From: JANXYW01 sp964458665
GTDB lineage: Bacteria; Chloroflexota; Dehalococcoidia; DSTF01; JACRBR01
Reading direction: 5' to 3'
Assembly: GCA_964458665.1 (NCBI GenBank)
Contig: CAYWOO010000196.1
Location: 1 to 11,493 of the forward strand
Length of the DNA stretch: 11,493 nucleotides
Shown here: positions 1 to 6,482 of the stretch, one piece after another
How positions within the stretch are numbered: position 1 is the first letter of the stretch
How the letters are laid out: every line of letters starts with the position of its first letter
Made by a program: the position numbers and the translations under genes
The notes under the pieces: generated by a model
Databases searched by the model: none
Told to the model about the DNA's origin: nothing
The model's input: the letters and a program-made list of their open reading frames with translations, nothing else

Positions 1-455
1 TCTGACGTGCCGGTATTTCGGCATCAGCCGGCCGACCCTGGACCGGGCGCTGGCGCGGTACCGGCCGGAGCGGCTGGCGTCGCTCGAAGACCAGACGAGC
101 AAGGCCGCATCGCCTGCGCACGCCGACCTGGACGGCGGAGCTCGTGGAGCGGTAGAACGGGCGCGTGGAGCGCAGTCATCGCACCCATGAAGAGGAGTTC
201 TACCAGTGCTACGACGGCGGTCTCACGCTTGCCGAGCTGCGACCTGCCCTGCGTGCATGGGAGACCGTCTACAACACCATTCGCCCGCACCAGGCGCTCG
301 GCTACGCCACCCCGTCGTCGTGGCTGCAAGACCACAAGAAAACAGAAAACGGACGTCAGCCAGATGGCCGTCGCCCGTCTCCCTTTACCCAAGCCAGATT
401 CTACCAGCACCAACAGCCATCATGTGTAGCGCAGGTACTGAACCCATACATCCCC

Positions 456-485
456 TTGACAAGCAGTTCGTTGAAAGCGCACAAT
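456..485 (+). promoter_or_regulatory. Possible sigma-70-type promoter upstream of thiolase
   Basis: A perfect TTGACA box at 456-461 is followed after 18 bases by CACAAT at 480-485, which matches four of six -10 positions. Transcription would begin near 492, giving a leader of about 170 bases before the thiolase. The -10 box is weak and no alternative was better, so this is tentative. Confidence 0.3.
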
Positions 486-494
486 CGCCCATCA

Positions 495-532
495 CGGCCC
501 GTGGGTGGTACTCAGCCACCGCCCACGGGCCG
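495..532 (+). other. Strong hairpin in the thiolase upstream region
   Basis: CGGCCCGTGGG (495-505) is the exact reverse complement of CCCACGGGCCG (522-532). The stem extends inward by four more pairs, one of them G-T, around an eight-base loop. No T tract follows, so it is not a standard intrinsic terminator. It could stop read-through from the transposase remnant, or lie at the 5' end of the thiolase message if the promoter at 456-485 is real. Confidence 0.55.
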
Positions 533-560
533 CGTACCCCGGCCGCATCGACTCCACACC

Positions 561-576
561 GATGCGCCGATGCGCC
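561..576. repeat. Tandem 8-bp duplication
   Basis: GATGCGCC occurs twice in direct tandem (561-568 and 569-576) in the noncoding stretch before the thiolase. It is probably a slippage product with no evident function. The rest of 582-649 shows nothing I can assign. Confidence 0.5.
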
Positions 577-662
577 GCTAGCTTCCAGCACCAACGGCAT
601 CTATCCTTGATCCGCGTCAGCGGGCCTGGCGCCTGTGTGACGACATAACGGAGGTACCACCA

Positions 663-1970
663 ATGGCAGAGTTGAAGAACGTAGTGCTGGTCGATGGCGC
701 GCGATCGGCGTTCGGAAGAGGCGGCCGAGGCCAACTCGTGGCGACGCGGCTGGACGAGGCGGCGGGTACGGTTGTGCGAGCGCTGATGGCACGCAACCCG
801 AAGGTCAGCCCGTGGCTGGTCGAAGACATGGGACTTGGCAACGTCATGGGAGCGGGTGAACTGATCCTCATCGGCGCCAACAACGTTGCTCATCTCGCCG
901 GGTTGCCCGCGGAAGTGTGCACGTTCGACACGAATCGCCAGTGCGGCTCCAGCATGGAGACGCTGCATCGTGTGGCGCAGTCGATCATGGTCGGCGCGAC
1001 CGAATGCGGCATCGCGCTCGGCATCGAGCGTATGGGGCGCTCGCTCGCGGGCGGACCCGGCGGCCCGAAGACGCGCGTCACCGAGTTCAACAAAGATCTC
1101 GCAAAGATGAACGATTTGCAGCGCAACATGGCGCCGGACCACAGTAAGAACTTCTCCGTGCCGTTCCCTGACGCCATCCTCAACGCGAATCCGATCACGT
1201 CGATGACGCAGACCGCGCAGAACGTTGCCGAGGTCTACGGCCTCTCGCGCGAGGAGATGGACCAGTTCGCCGTCGAGAGCCACAAGAAGCTTGCGGCTGC
1301 GTACGACAAGGGCATCTACAAGGACGAGATCATCCCCTTGGAGATCGAGACGCCCGTGTTTGACGATCAGGGCAACTGGCTGCCCGACGAGCGCGGCAAG
1401 AAGATGATCTTCGAGCAAGACGAGTGCCTGCGCCGCGGTACGAACATCGAGGGGCTCGCCGGCCTCAAGACTGTCGGCGGCATCCAGAGCTTCACCGGCG
1501 GCGAGCTGCGTATCACCGCCGGCAACTCCTGCCCGACAAACGACGGCATTTCCGCGGCGCTGCTGATGAGCGAGGACAAGGCGCGCGAGTTGGGCCTGAC
1601 GCCTCTCGCCCGGATTATCGGAATGGGCGTCGCCGGCGTGAAGCCGCAGGTCATGGGCCTTGGACCCATCCCGTCGACGAACAAGGCGCTCCGCCACGCC
1701 GGCATCACGTCCGACAAGATCGACCGCGTCGAGTTCAACGAGGCGTTCGCGGCGCAGGTCATCCCGTCCTGCAAGGAACTCGGCATCTCCATGGACAAGG
1801 TGAACGTCAACGGCGGTTCCATCGCCATTGGTCACCCGCTCGGCGCCACGGGCGCGCGCCTCGTGTCCACCGTCGCGCACGAGCTGCGCCGCAGCGGCAA
1901 GCGCTACGGCCTCGCCACGCAGTGCATCGGCGTCGGCATGGGCATTTCGACGATTATCGAGGCCATGTAG
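663..1970 (+). CDS. Thiolase (acetyl-CoA C-acyltransferase family)
   Basis: This 435-aa cytoplasmic enzyme of the thiolase superfamily is expected to cleave 3-ketoacyl-CoA with CoA, or to condense two acyl-CoAs. All diagnostic sites are present: the nucleophile Cys94 in NRQCGSSMETLH, the TAGNSCPTNDG segment (286-296), NEAFAAQ (359-365), the histidine loop NGGSIAIGHPLGATGAR (His391), and the second cysteine in CIGVGMG (Cys421). The length is slightly above the usual 390-400, with an extended region around 125-180 that contains several Gly, Pro and Met residues. A good ribosome site, GGAGG at 650-654, lies eight bases before the ATG. It stands alone between the transposase remnant and a terminator-like hairpin, so it is probably transcribed by itself. 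The residues do not reveal chain-length preference, nor whether it is degradative or biosynthetic; the nearby acyl-CoA dehydrogenase and crotonase favour degradation. Confidence 0.95.
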   Translation: MAELKNVVLVDGARSAFGRGGRGQLVATRLDEAAGTVVRALMARNPKVSPWLVEDMGLGNVMGAGELILIGANNVAHLAGLPAEVCTFDTNRQCGSSMETLHRVAQSIMVGATECGIALGIERMGRSLAGGPGGPKTRVTEFNKDLAKMNDLQRNMAPDHSKNFSVPFPDAILNANPITSMTQTAQNVAEVYGLSREEMDQFAVESHKKLAAAYDKGIYKDEIIPLEIETPVFDDQGNWLPDERGKKMIFEQDECLRRGTNIEGLAGLKTVGGIQSFTGGELRITAGNSCPTNDGISAALLMSEDKARELGLTPLARIIGMGVAGVKPQVMGLGPIPSTNKALRHAGITSDKIDRVEFNEAFAAQVIPSCKELGISMDKVNVNGGSIAIGHPLGATGARLVSTVAHELRRSGKRYGLATQCIGVGMGISTIIEAM

Positions 1971-1999
1971 CCCTGACTGGCGCTGAATAACATCGATGG

Positions 2000-2030
2000 G
2001 GCCGGTGGATGATTTCACCGGCCTCTCCTT
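2000..2030 (+). terminator. Terminator-like hairpin after thiolase
   Basis: GGCCGGTG (2000-2007) pairs with CACCGGCC (2016-2023) around an eight-base loop. The pyrimidine-rich run TCTCCTT (2024-2030) follows. It lies 30 bases after the thiolase stop and before the promoter region of the next gene, where a transcript end is expected. The T tract is short and interrupted, so efficiency is uncertain. Confidence 0.55.
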
Positions 2031-2041
2031 ACGGAAAGTTA

Positions 2042-2071
2042 TTGCATTGTGAGTGCAAGTAGTGGTATGCT
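2042..2071 (+). promoter_or_regulatory. Possible promoter with overlapping TetR-type operator
   Basis: TTGCA (2042-2046) and TGCAA (2054-2058) form a dyad with a seven-base spacer. Size and position are typical of an operator bound by a TetR-type dimer. The left arm also starts a weak -35 box, TTGCAT (2042-2047). After 18 bases comes TATGCT (2066-2071), a fair -10 box. Transcription would start near 2078, next to an ATG at 2079. Binding here would block the promoter, so autorepression by the following gene is a reasonable inference. The boxes are imperfect. Confidence 0.4.
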
Positions 2072-2078
2072 CGTCGCC

Positions 2079-2705
2079 ATGACAGTCGCAATCGCGCGTA
2101 GGCAGCTCTCGCAGAGCGATCCAACCGACGGTCGCACGGCCCGTGCCGCACGCACGAACGAAGCCGTTGTCGATGCGCTGCTATCGCTCATCGAGGAGGG
2201 AGACCTTCGTCCGGCCGCGCAGCGCATCGCAGATAGAGCGGGAGTCTCCCTTCGCAGCGTCTTCCATCACTTCAACGATCTCGAAACGCTGTACGCGACC
2301 GTGGCCGAGCGCCAGCTTCGGCGCTTCTTTCTGCCTACGCCCTCCCCGAACCCGTCCGCGGGAGCGCTCACCGAGCGCGTCGATGCGTTCATCGATGCGC
2401 GCTCACGCCTTCTCGAAGCCATCGCGCCGGTACGGCGCGCCGCGGTGCTGAACGAGCCCTTCTCACCCACCCTGGCCGCACGTCTTACGTGGGCGCGAAA
2501 TGTCGCCCGCGACGAGGTCGCGCGAACGTTCGACGCGGAACTCCGCGCCTTGAAGCCGGCGCCTCGCCGCGAGGTCTTGGCGGCGCTGGCGGCGGCGTCG
2601 GAATGGTCGACTTGGGAAGCGCTGCGCGCACATCAGGGCTTGTCCGTGGCCGCCGCGCGGCGCGTCATGTCGCGTACAGTCGCCGCGCTGCTACGCGGCG
2701 AGTGA
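2079..2705 (+). CDS. TetR-family transcriptional regulator
   Basis: This 208-aa DNA-binding regulator has the TetR layout. An N-terminal helix-turn-helix (about residues 26-72) includes AAQRIADRAGVSLRSVFHHFNDLETLY. A helical C-terminal domain that would bind a ligand and form the dimer follows; it has no motif that names the ligand. Three starts are in frame: GTG 2049, ATG 2067 and ATG 2079. I prefer 2079 because ATG 2067 lies inside the putative -10 box, GTG 2049 lies inside the dyad, and a transcript beginning near 2078 would be leaderless. If the promoter is elsewhere, GTG 2049 with GGAAAG at 2034-2039 is possible and adds ten residues. Forty-nine bases separate it from the next gene, so it probably leads the lipoprotein-dehalogenase operon and may control it in response to a substrate or acyl-CoA. 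Confidence 0.9.
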   Translation: MTVAIARRQLSQSDPTDGRTARAARTNEAVVDALLSLIEEGDLRPAAQRIADRAGVSLRSVFHHFNDLETLYATVAERQLRRFFLPTPSPNPSAGALTERVDAFIDARSRLLEAIAPVRRAAVLNEPFSPTLAARLTWARNVARDEVARTFDAELRALKPAPRREVLAALAAASEWSTWEALRAHQGLSVAAARRVMSRTVAALLRGE

Positions 2706-2754
2706 TGGGTGGGATTGAGCGCTCGGAGAGTACGTTCGGCGTAGGAGGGCAATC

Positions 2755-3552
2755 ATGAAAGCGCGTGCTCGCCAGTTCACCTTGCTGCTTGTTGGCCTAA
2801 GCTTGGCGCTGGGGATGGCGTGCTCGTCGAGCCAATCGAATGACGCGGGCGCGTCCGTCACGCCCACCAATGTGGGGGCGACCACGGTCGGAGCGAATCC
2901 TCCCGGGACGCTCACCAACGATCTAGGATGGCGACGGGTGGAAGGACTCCGGAGCAAGCGCTACTGCGAGGTGTTGCTCGCAACGGTCGTCGACGGTCGC
3001 CTCAACGCCGCGGTGTGGAACAGCTTCGGGCTGAACGATTGCCCGGACGCCGCGTGGAAGGCGCTGGACGCCACCGCTATCAAGACGGCGCGCGGCGTCC
3101 TGGCGGCGTTGCTGAACGGGCCGCGCTACTGGCTGATGGACGCGATCGAGAAGAAGCCGGGCGGCGAGCGTCAGACGACAACGTTCGGGACGCTGGACAT
3201 GTTCCTCGCCGCGACGGTGGATCTGGGGCTACTGCCGCCGAACCTGGCGCCGTACGGCGAACATCGCGTGGCGCGCGACACGGTGTTCGAGTACGCGAAG
3301 GGCGCGGAAATCTACGAGCTGACGGCGGTCGACGGCAGGGTGTTCGTGATGCAGTCGTACAGCCAACAAAGTAACGCGAGTCTCACCGAGGCCGACTTGC
3401 AGGGCCTGGCCAGCCGCCTTACGCTACCGGCCGGATGGACGTTTCGCGCGCGCAAGTTGGACAGCACGTTGCGCGTGATAACGCCGGCTGGCCAGGCAGT
3501 CGTCATCCAGGACGACTTCTCGGACACGTATCAGCTCGTCGCCCCCAACTGA
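2755..3552 (+). CDS. Putative lipoprotein of unknown function
   Basis: This 265-aa protein has a typical export signal: charged MKARARQ, a hydrophobic stretch (residues 8-20), then a cysteine at 23 followed by Ser/Asn/Thr-rich linker sequence to about residue 55. The residues before the cysteine (G-M-A) fit the lipobox only loosely, so it may be a lipoprotein anchored outside the membrane or a secreted protein. The globular part (about 58-262) contains RYCEVLL, VWNSFGLNDCP, LNGPRYWLMDAI, VYELT-like and VFVMQSYS segments, and LPAGWTFRARKLD near the end. It looks like one compact conserved domain of a family whose function I do not know. AGGAGG at 2743-2748 supports the start. It lies between the regulator and the dehalogenase (16-base gap), suggesting a role in sensing or handling the same substrate outside the cell, but this is only context. 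Confidence 0.85.
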   Translation: MKARARQFTLLLVGLSLALGMACSSSQSNDAGASVTPTNVGATTVGANPPGTLTNDLGWRRVEGLRSKRYCEVLLATVVDGRLNAAVWNSFGLNDCPDAAWKALDATAIKTARGVLAALLNGPRYWLMDAIEKKPGGERQTTTFGTLDMFLAATVDLGLLPPNLAPYGEHRVARDTVFEYAKGAEIYELTAVDGRVFVMQSYSQQSNASLTEADLQGLASRLTLPAGWTFRARKLDSTLRVITPAGQAVVIQDDFSDTYQLVAPN

Positions 3553-3568
3553 GCGGAAAGGGAACCCA

Positions 3569-4462
3569 ATGAAAGCGTTACGAACTCCCGATGATCGGTT
3601 CCAGAACCTCCCCGGCTACGCATTCTCGCCGCACTACGTGGACATCGATGGCTTGCGTATGCACTATGTCGACGAGGGGCCGCGCGGCGCCGACGTTGTG
3701 CTGATGCTCCACGGCGAGCCTTCGTGGTGCTACCTCTATCGCAAGATGATTCCGATCATCACCGCCGCCGGCCTGCGCGCCGTCGCGCCGGACCTCATAG
3801 GCTTCGGCCGCAGCGACAAGCCGGACAGCCAGGACGACTACACCTACCAGGCGCACGTCGACTGGATGACGGCGTTCCTCAAGAAGATTGACCTGTGGCG
3901 CATCACACTCGTCTGCCAGGACTGGGGTGGGCTGATCGGGTTGCGTCTCGCCGCTGAGCATGCCGATCGCTTCGACCGTATCGTCGCCGCGAATACCTTC
4001 CTGCCGACCGGCGATGCGCCGGCGGGCGAGGCGTTTCTGCGCTGGCAGGAATTCTCCCAGAAGGCGCCGTCGCTGCCGATCGGTAACATCGTGAAGGGCG
4101 GCTGCAAGACGGACGTGCCGCCGGAGGTCGTCGCCGCGTACGACGCGCTGTTCCCCGATGACACATACAAAGCAGGCGCGCGCCGGTTCCCGATGCTGGT
4201 GCCGACAAGACCGGACGATCCGGCGTCGGTGCCGAACCGCAAAGCGTGGGAGACGTTGAGCGCTTGGGAGAAGCCGTTCCTCTGTGCATTCAGCGATGGC
4301 GACGCCGTCACGAAGGGCGGCGATCGTGTATTCCAGGAACGCGTCCCCGGCACGAAGGGTCAGCCGCACACCACCATTGTCGGCGGCGGTCACTTTTTGC
4401 AGGAAGACAAGGGCGAGGAGCTGGCGGCGGCCGTTGTCGCATTCATCGCCCGCCAGAACTGA
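3569..4462 (+). CDS. Haloalkane dehalogenase (alpha/beta hydrolase, class I type)
   Basis: This 297-aa enzyme is expected to hydrolyse carbon-halogen bonds of haloalkanes to an alcohol, halide and a proton through an alkyl-enzyme ester. The alpha/beta hydrolase core carries HGEPSW (48-53; the oxyanion/halide-side Glu50) and the nucleophile motif CQDWGG (116-121; Asp118, with Trp119 as first halide-binding tryptophan). The acid is Asp245 in SDGDAVTKGG and the base is His275 in GGGHFLQED. An acid after strand beta-7 and the HGEPSW/QDWGG pair are features of the DhlA-like class I group; length also fits (DhlA has 310 residues). Trp159 in the cap is a candidate second halide ligand, but I cannot align it with certainty. 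It lies 16 bases after the lipoprotein and 29 bases before the DUF1330-like gene. Some relatives with this triad act on other substrates, so the natural substrate remains unproven. Confidence 0.88.
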   Translation: MKALRTPDDRFQNLPGYAFSPHYVDIDGLRMHYVDEGPRGADVVLMLHGEPSWCYLYRKMIPIITAAGLRAVAPDLIGFGRSDKPDSQDDYTYQAHVDWMTAFLKKIDLWRITLVCQDWGGLIGLRLAAEHADRFDRIVAANTFLPTGDAPAGEAFLRWQEFSQKAPSLPIGNIVKGGCKTDVPPEVVAAYDALFPDDTYKAGARRFPMLVPTRPDDPASVPNRKAWETLSAWEKPFLCAFSDGDAVTKGGDRVFQERVPGTKGQPHTTIVGGGHFLQEDKGEELAAAVVAFIARQN

Positions 4463-4491
4463 TCCGACGCGACCATGAATCGAGGTGACAC

Positions 4492-4899
4492 GTGGCAATC
4501 TATCCGACCGGTGAACAGATCAAGATGCTCATGGCGGGTCCCGCTGATCAGCCCGTCGTGATGATCAATCTGCTCCGATACAAGCCGAGAGCTGACGGTG
4601 CTGACGCCGGCGTGTCCGGGGATGACGCCTACCGTCGGTACGCCATCCGTATGCGGGAATTTGTTGAATCGAAGGGCGGCCGCTTCATCTGGATGGGCCG
4701 CGTCGATTCGCAGGTGATCGGCGAGGGCGGCGAGGGCTTCCACGCAGCGGGCCTCGTGGAGTATCCGTCTCGCCAGGCGTTCTTGGCCATCGCCGGCGAC
4801 CCGCATGTGAGGGAAATCGGCGAGCACCGGGAGTCCGGGCTGGAGATGCAGTGGCTCCTCGCCTCGACCGAAACGCCCATGCGGGATGCGAGGCCGTGA
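4492..4899 (+). CDS. Small DUF1330-like protein (dimeric alpha/beta barrel fold)
   Basis: This 135-aa cytoplasmic protein resembles the DUF1330/ferredoxin-like dimeric alpha/beta barrel group. Visible marks are VVMINLLRYK (22-31), a Y-x-x-Y stretch near 47-50, GGRFIWMGRVD (62-72), and the C-terminal YPSRQAFLAIAGDPHVREIGEHR, which matches the usual strand-helix ending with a DP pair and a late Arg. Members have been seen as small enzymes or as binding proteins, and the reaction here is unknown. It starts with GTG, with GAGGTG at 4482-4487 close upstream. It is the last gene of the dehalogenase operon, so an accessory role on the dehalogenation product is possible. Confidence 0.8.
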   Translation: MAIYPTGEQIKMLMAGPADQPVVMINLLRYKPRADGADAGVSGDDAYRRYAIRMREFVESKGGRFIWMGRVDSQVIGEGGEGFHAAGLVEYPSRQAFLAIAGDPHVREIGEHRESGLEMQWLLASTETPMRDARP

Positions 4900-4900
4900 G

Positions 4901-4933
4901 CATCGGCCGATGTTCCTGCCGCTGGTCAGCGGC
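4901..4933. other. Palindrome and hairpin after the dehalogenase operon
   Basis: One base after the stop codon lies the perfect 12-bp palindrome CATCGGCCGATG (4901-4912). It is followed by GCCGCTG (4918-4924) pairing with CAGCGGC (4927-4933). The second would fold as a six-pair stem with a tetraloop. No T run follows, so if this ends transcription it does so as a non-canonical or Rho-assisted site. Either element could instead be a protein-binding site. Confidence 0.4.
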
Positions 4934-5080
4934 TACATCTAACACGGCGTACACAAGCCGCGTCCACAACGCCCCCGATGGACTGGGCTCTACGGCTTCG
5001 CTTCTGGATACATGGTGGCTCGATGCATAGTGGCTGTCGTCGCCGCGCGACCACCCCGACCTGTCAAGCGAACCGGGTTG

Positions 5081-5098
5081 CCGGAAACGCGTTTCCGG
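5081..5098. promoter_or_regulatory. Perfect 18-bp palindrome, likely operator
   Basis: CCGGAAACGCGTTTCCGG reads the same on both strands over its whole length. It lies 86 bases before the acyl-CoA dehydrogenase start in a 284-base noncoding region. A weak promoter can be placed over it: TTGCCG at 5078-5083 and TATTCG at 5102-5107, 18 bases apart, putting the palindrome mostly in the spacer, a common operator position. Central symmetry on CG with flanking AAA/TTT recalls LacI-family operators, but a TetR-type protein could also bind. No LacI-type gene is in the window. The rest of 4934-5170 shows nothing I can assign. Confidence 0.5.
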
Positions 5099-5183
5099 TG
5101 CTATTCGCCGCGCCGATCCGTATCCTTACAACGCCCGCGTATTGGTGGCGAAGGCCGCGCGGAGCTGAGCCCGAGGTGACGTG

Positions 5184-6428
5184 ATGGTAGCAACAACGGA
5201 AGCGCCGGCCGCAGTAGCGCAGTTCTCGCTGGAGTTGAACGAAGAGCAACTCCAACTCCAGCAGTGGGTGCACGAGTTCGCGGAGAAGGTGATTCGCCCC
5301 GCCGCGCACGAGTGGGACGAGCGCGAAGAGACGCCCTGGCCGATCATCCAGGAAGCGGCAAAGGTCGGCATCTATGGCATGCAGTTCATGGGCCATATCT
5401 CCTCCGATCCGACGGGGCTGATGCTGCCGATCGCCATCGAGGAGTTGTTCTGGGGCGACGCCGGCATCGGTATGGCGCTACAGGGCTCGGGCCTTGCCGT
5501 TGCCGCGATCGCCGGGAACGGCACGCCGCAGCAGATCGGCGAGTGGGCGCCGCAGTGCTACGGCACTGCCGATGACATCAAGCTCGGCGCGTTCTGCGTC
5601 TCCGAACCGGATGCCGGATCCGATGTCGCCGGCATGAAGACCCGCGCGGTTTATGACGCGGTCAAAGACGAGTGGACGCTGAACGGACAGAAGACGTGGA
5701 TCTCGAATGGCGGCATCGCCAACGTGCACGTCGTCGTCGCCGTGGTCGACCCGACCCTCGGCACACGCGGACAAGCGTCATTCGTCGTCGGCCCCAACAC
5801 ACCCGGGCTGCGCCAGGGTGTGAAGTTCAAGAAGATGGGCATCCGCGCGTCGCACACCGCCGAGGTGTACCTCGACGACGTGAAGGTGCCAGGCAGGAAC
5901 CTGCTCGGTGGCAAGGACAAGCTGGACGCCAAGCTCGCGCGCGCCCGCGAAGGACAGAAGTCAGGTGAGCAGGCGGCGCTGGGCACATTCGAGGCAACGC
6001 GCCCGGCCGTCGGCGCGATGGCGCTCGGCACGGCGCGCGCCGCGTACGAATGGTCGCTTGACTACGCGAAGGAGCGCCACCAGTTCGGTCGCCCGATCAT
6101 CCAGAACCAGGCCATCTCGTTCATGCTCGCGAACATGAAGACCGAGATCGATGCCGCACGCCTGCTGGTCTGGCGCGCCGCCTGGATGGCGAAGACGCGC
6201 AAGAAGTTCCTCAACGCCGAGGGCTCGATGTCGAAGCTGAAGGCCGCCGAAGTGTGCGTCTGGGCCACGGAGCGCGCGATCCAGATAGCTGGCGGCATCG
6301 GTTACGTGCGCGAAGCCCCGCTGGAGCGCTTCCATCGCGATTCAAAGATCTACACGATCTTCGAGGGTACGTCCGAGATCCAGCAGCTCGTGATCGCCCG
6401 CGCGATCTCGGGCATGCATCTGACCTAA
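5184..6428 (+). CDS. Acyl-CoA dehydrogenase
   Basis: This 414-aa FAD flavoenzyme would introduce the trans-2 double bond into an acyl-CoA and pass electrons to electron-transfer flavoprotein. It has the N-terminal helical domain (about 15-130), the beta domain with FCVSEPDAGSD (137-147) and WISNGG (172-177), and the C-terminal helical domain with RHQFGRPI (298-305) and QIAGGIGY (367-374). The catalytic base sits in the usual place, Glu394 of FEGTSEIQ. Between the beta domain and the last helices there is a lysine/arginine-rich insertion (about 243-270, KDKLDAKLARAREGQ) longer than in classic short-chain enzymes. Start choice: GTG 5181 and ATG 5184 are adjacent. GAGGTGA at 5173-5179 is too close to 5181, so I use ATG 5184. 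It heads a probable five-gene operon ending at 10069. Confidence 0.95.
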   Translation: MVATTEAPAAVAQFSLELNEEQLQLQQWVHEFAEKVIRPAAHEWDEREETPWPIIQEAAKVGIYGMQFMGHISSDPTGLMLPIAIEELFWGDAGIGMALQGSGLAVAAIAGNGTPQQIGEWAPQCYGTADDIKLGAFCVSEPDAGSDVAGMKTRAVYDAVKDEWTLNGQKTWISNGGIANVHVVVAVVDPTLGTRGQASFVVGPNTPGLRQGVKFKKMGIRASHTAEVYLDDVKVPGRNLLGGKDKLDAKLARAREGQKSGEQAALGTFEATRPAVGAMALGTARAAYEWSLDYAKERHQFGRPIIQNQAISFMLANMKTEIDAARLLVWRAAWMAKTRKKFLNAEGSMSKLKAAEVCVWATERAIQIAGGIGYVREAPLERFHRDSKIYTIFEGTSEIQQLVIARAISGMHLT

Positions 6429-6482
6429 CACGCCGGGTCGCCCGTCGACCGGGATCCGCGCGTATGAAAGGGATGAGTCTGC

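Larger units (their letters stand above)
2..581 (+). pseudogene. Decayed IS481-type transposase
   Basis: This is the remnant of a DDE transposase of the IS481/IS3-like integrase-core group. Reading frame 2 from the window edge gives a helix-turn-helix part (CRYFGISRPTLDRALARY, then LASLEDQTS). The reading then moves to frame 3 near position 101, consistent with one extra A, and continues as RPHRLRTPTWTAELVER. A TAG stop follows at 153-155. It is joined at once to the C-terminal end of the catalytic core, NGRVERSHRTHEEEFYQ, which holds the expected last acidic residue, and then to WETVYNTIRPHQALGY. The central core with the first two catalytic acids is missing, so the protein cannot be active. 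The frame stays open to a stop at 579-581; similarity I can recognise ends near 325, so the tail may be read-through. The 5' end lies outside the window. I could not identify terminal inverted repeats. Confidence 0.8.

Noticed and set aside
561..576. Start of a CRISPR or satellite array
   Set aside because: There are only two copies of 8 bases and no spacers.
492..2018. Long open frame on the minus strand (508 residues)
   Set aside because: It is antisense to the thiolase, and its Ala/Arg/His-rich composition is what the opposite strand of a high-GC gene gives.
3578..4498. Minus-strand open frame of 306 residues opposite the dehalogenase
   Set aside because: It has no recognisable domain. 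The plus strand encodes a protein with a complete catalytic triad.
4978..5184. Plus-strand frame of 68 residues before the acyl-CoA dehydrogenase
   Set aside because: It has no ribosome site or family resemblance, its sequence is rich in Arg and Trp, and it spans the 18-bp palindrome.
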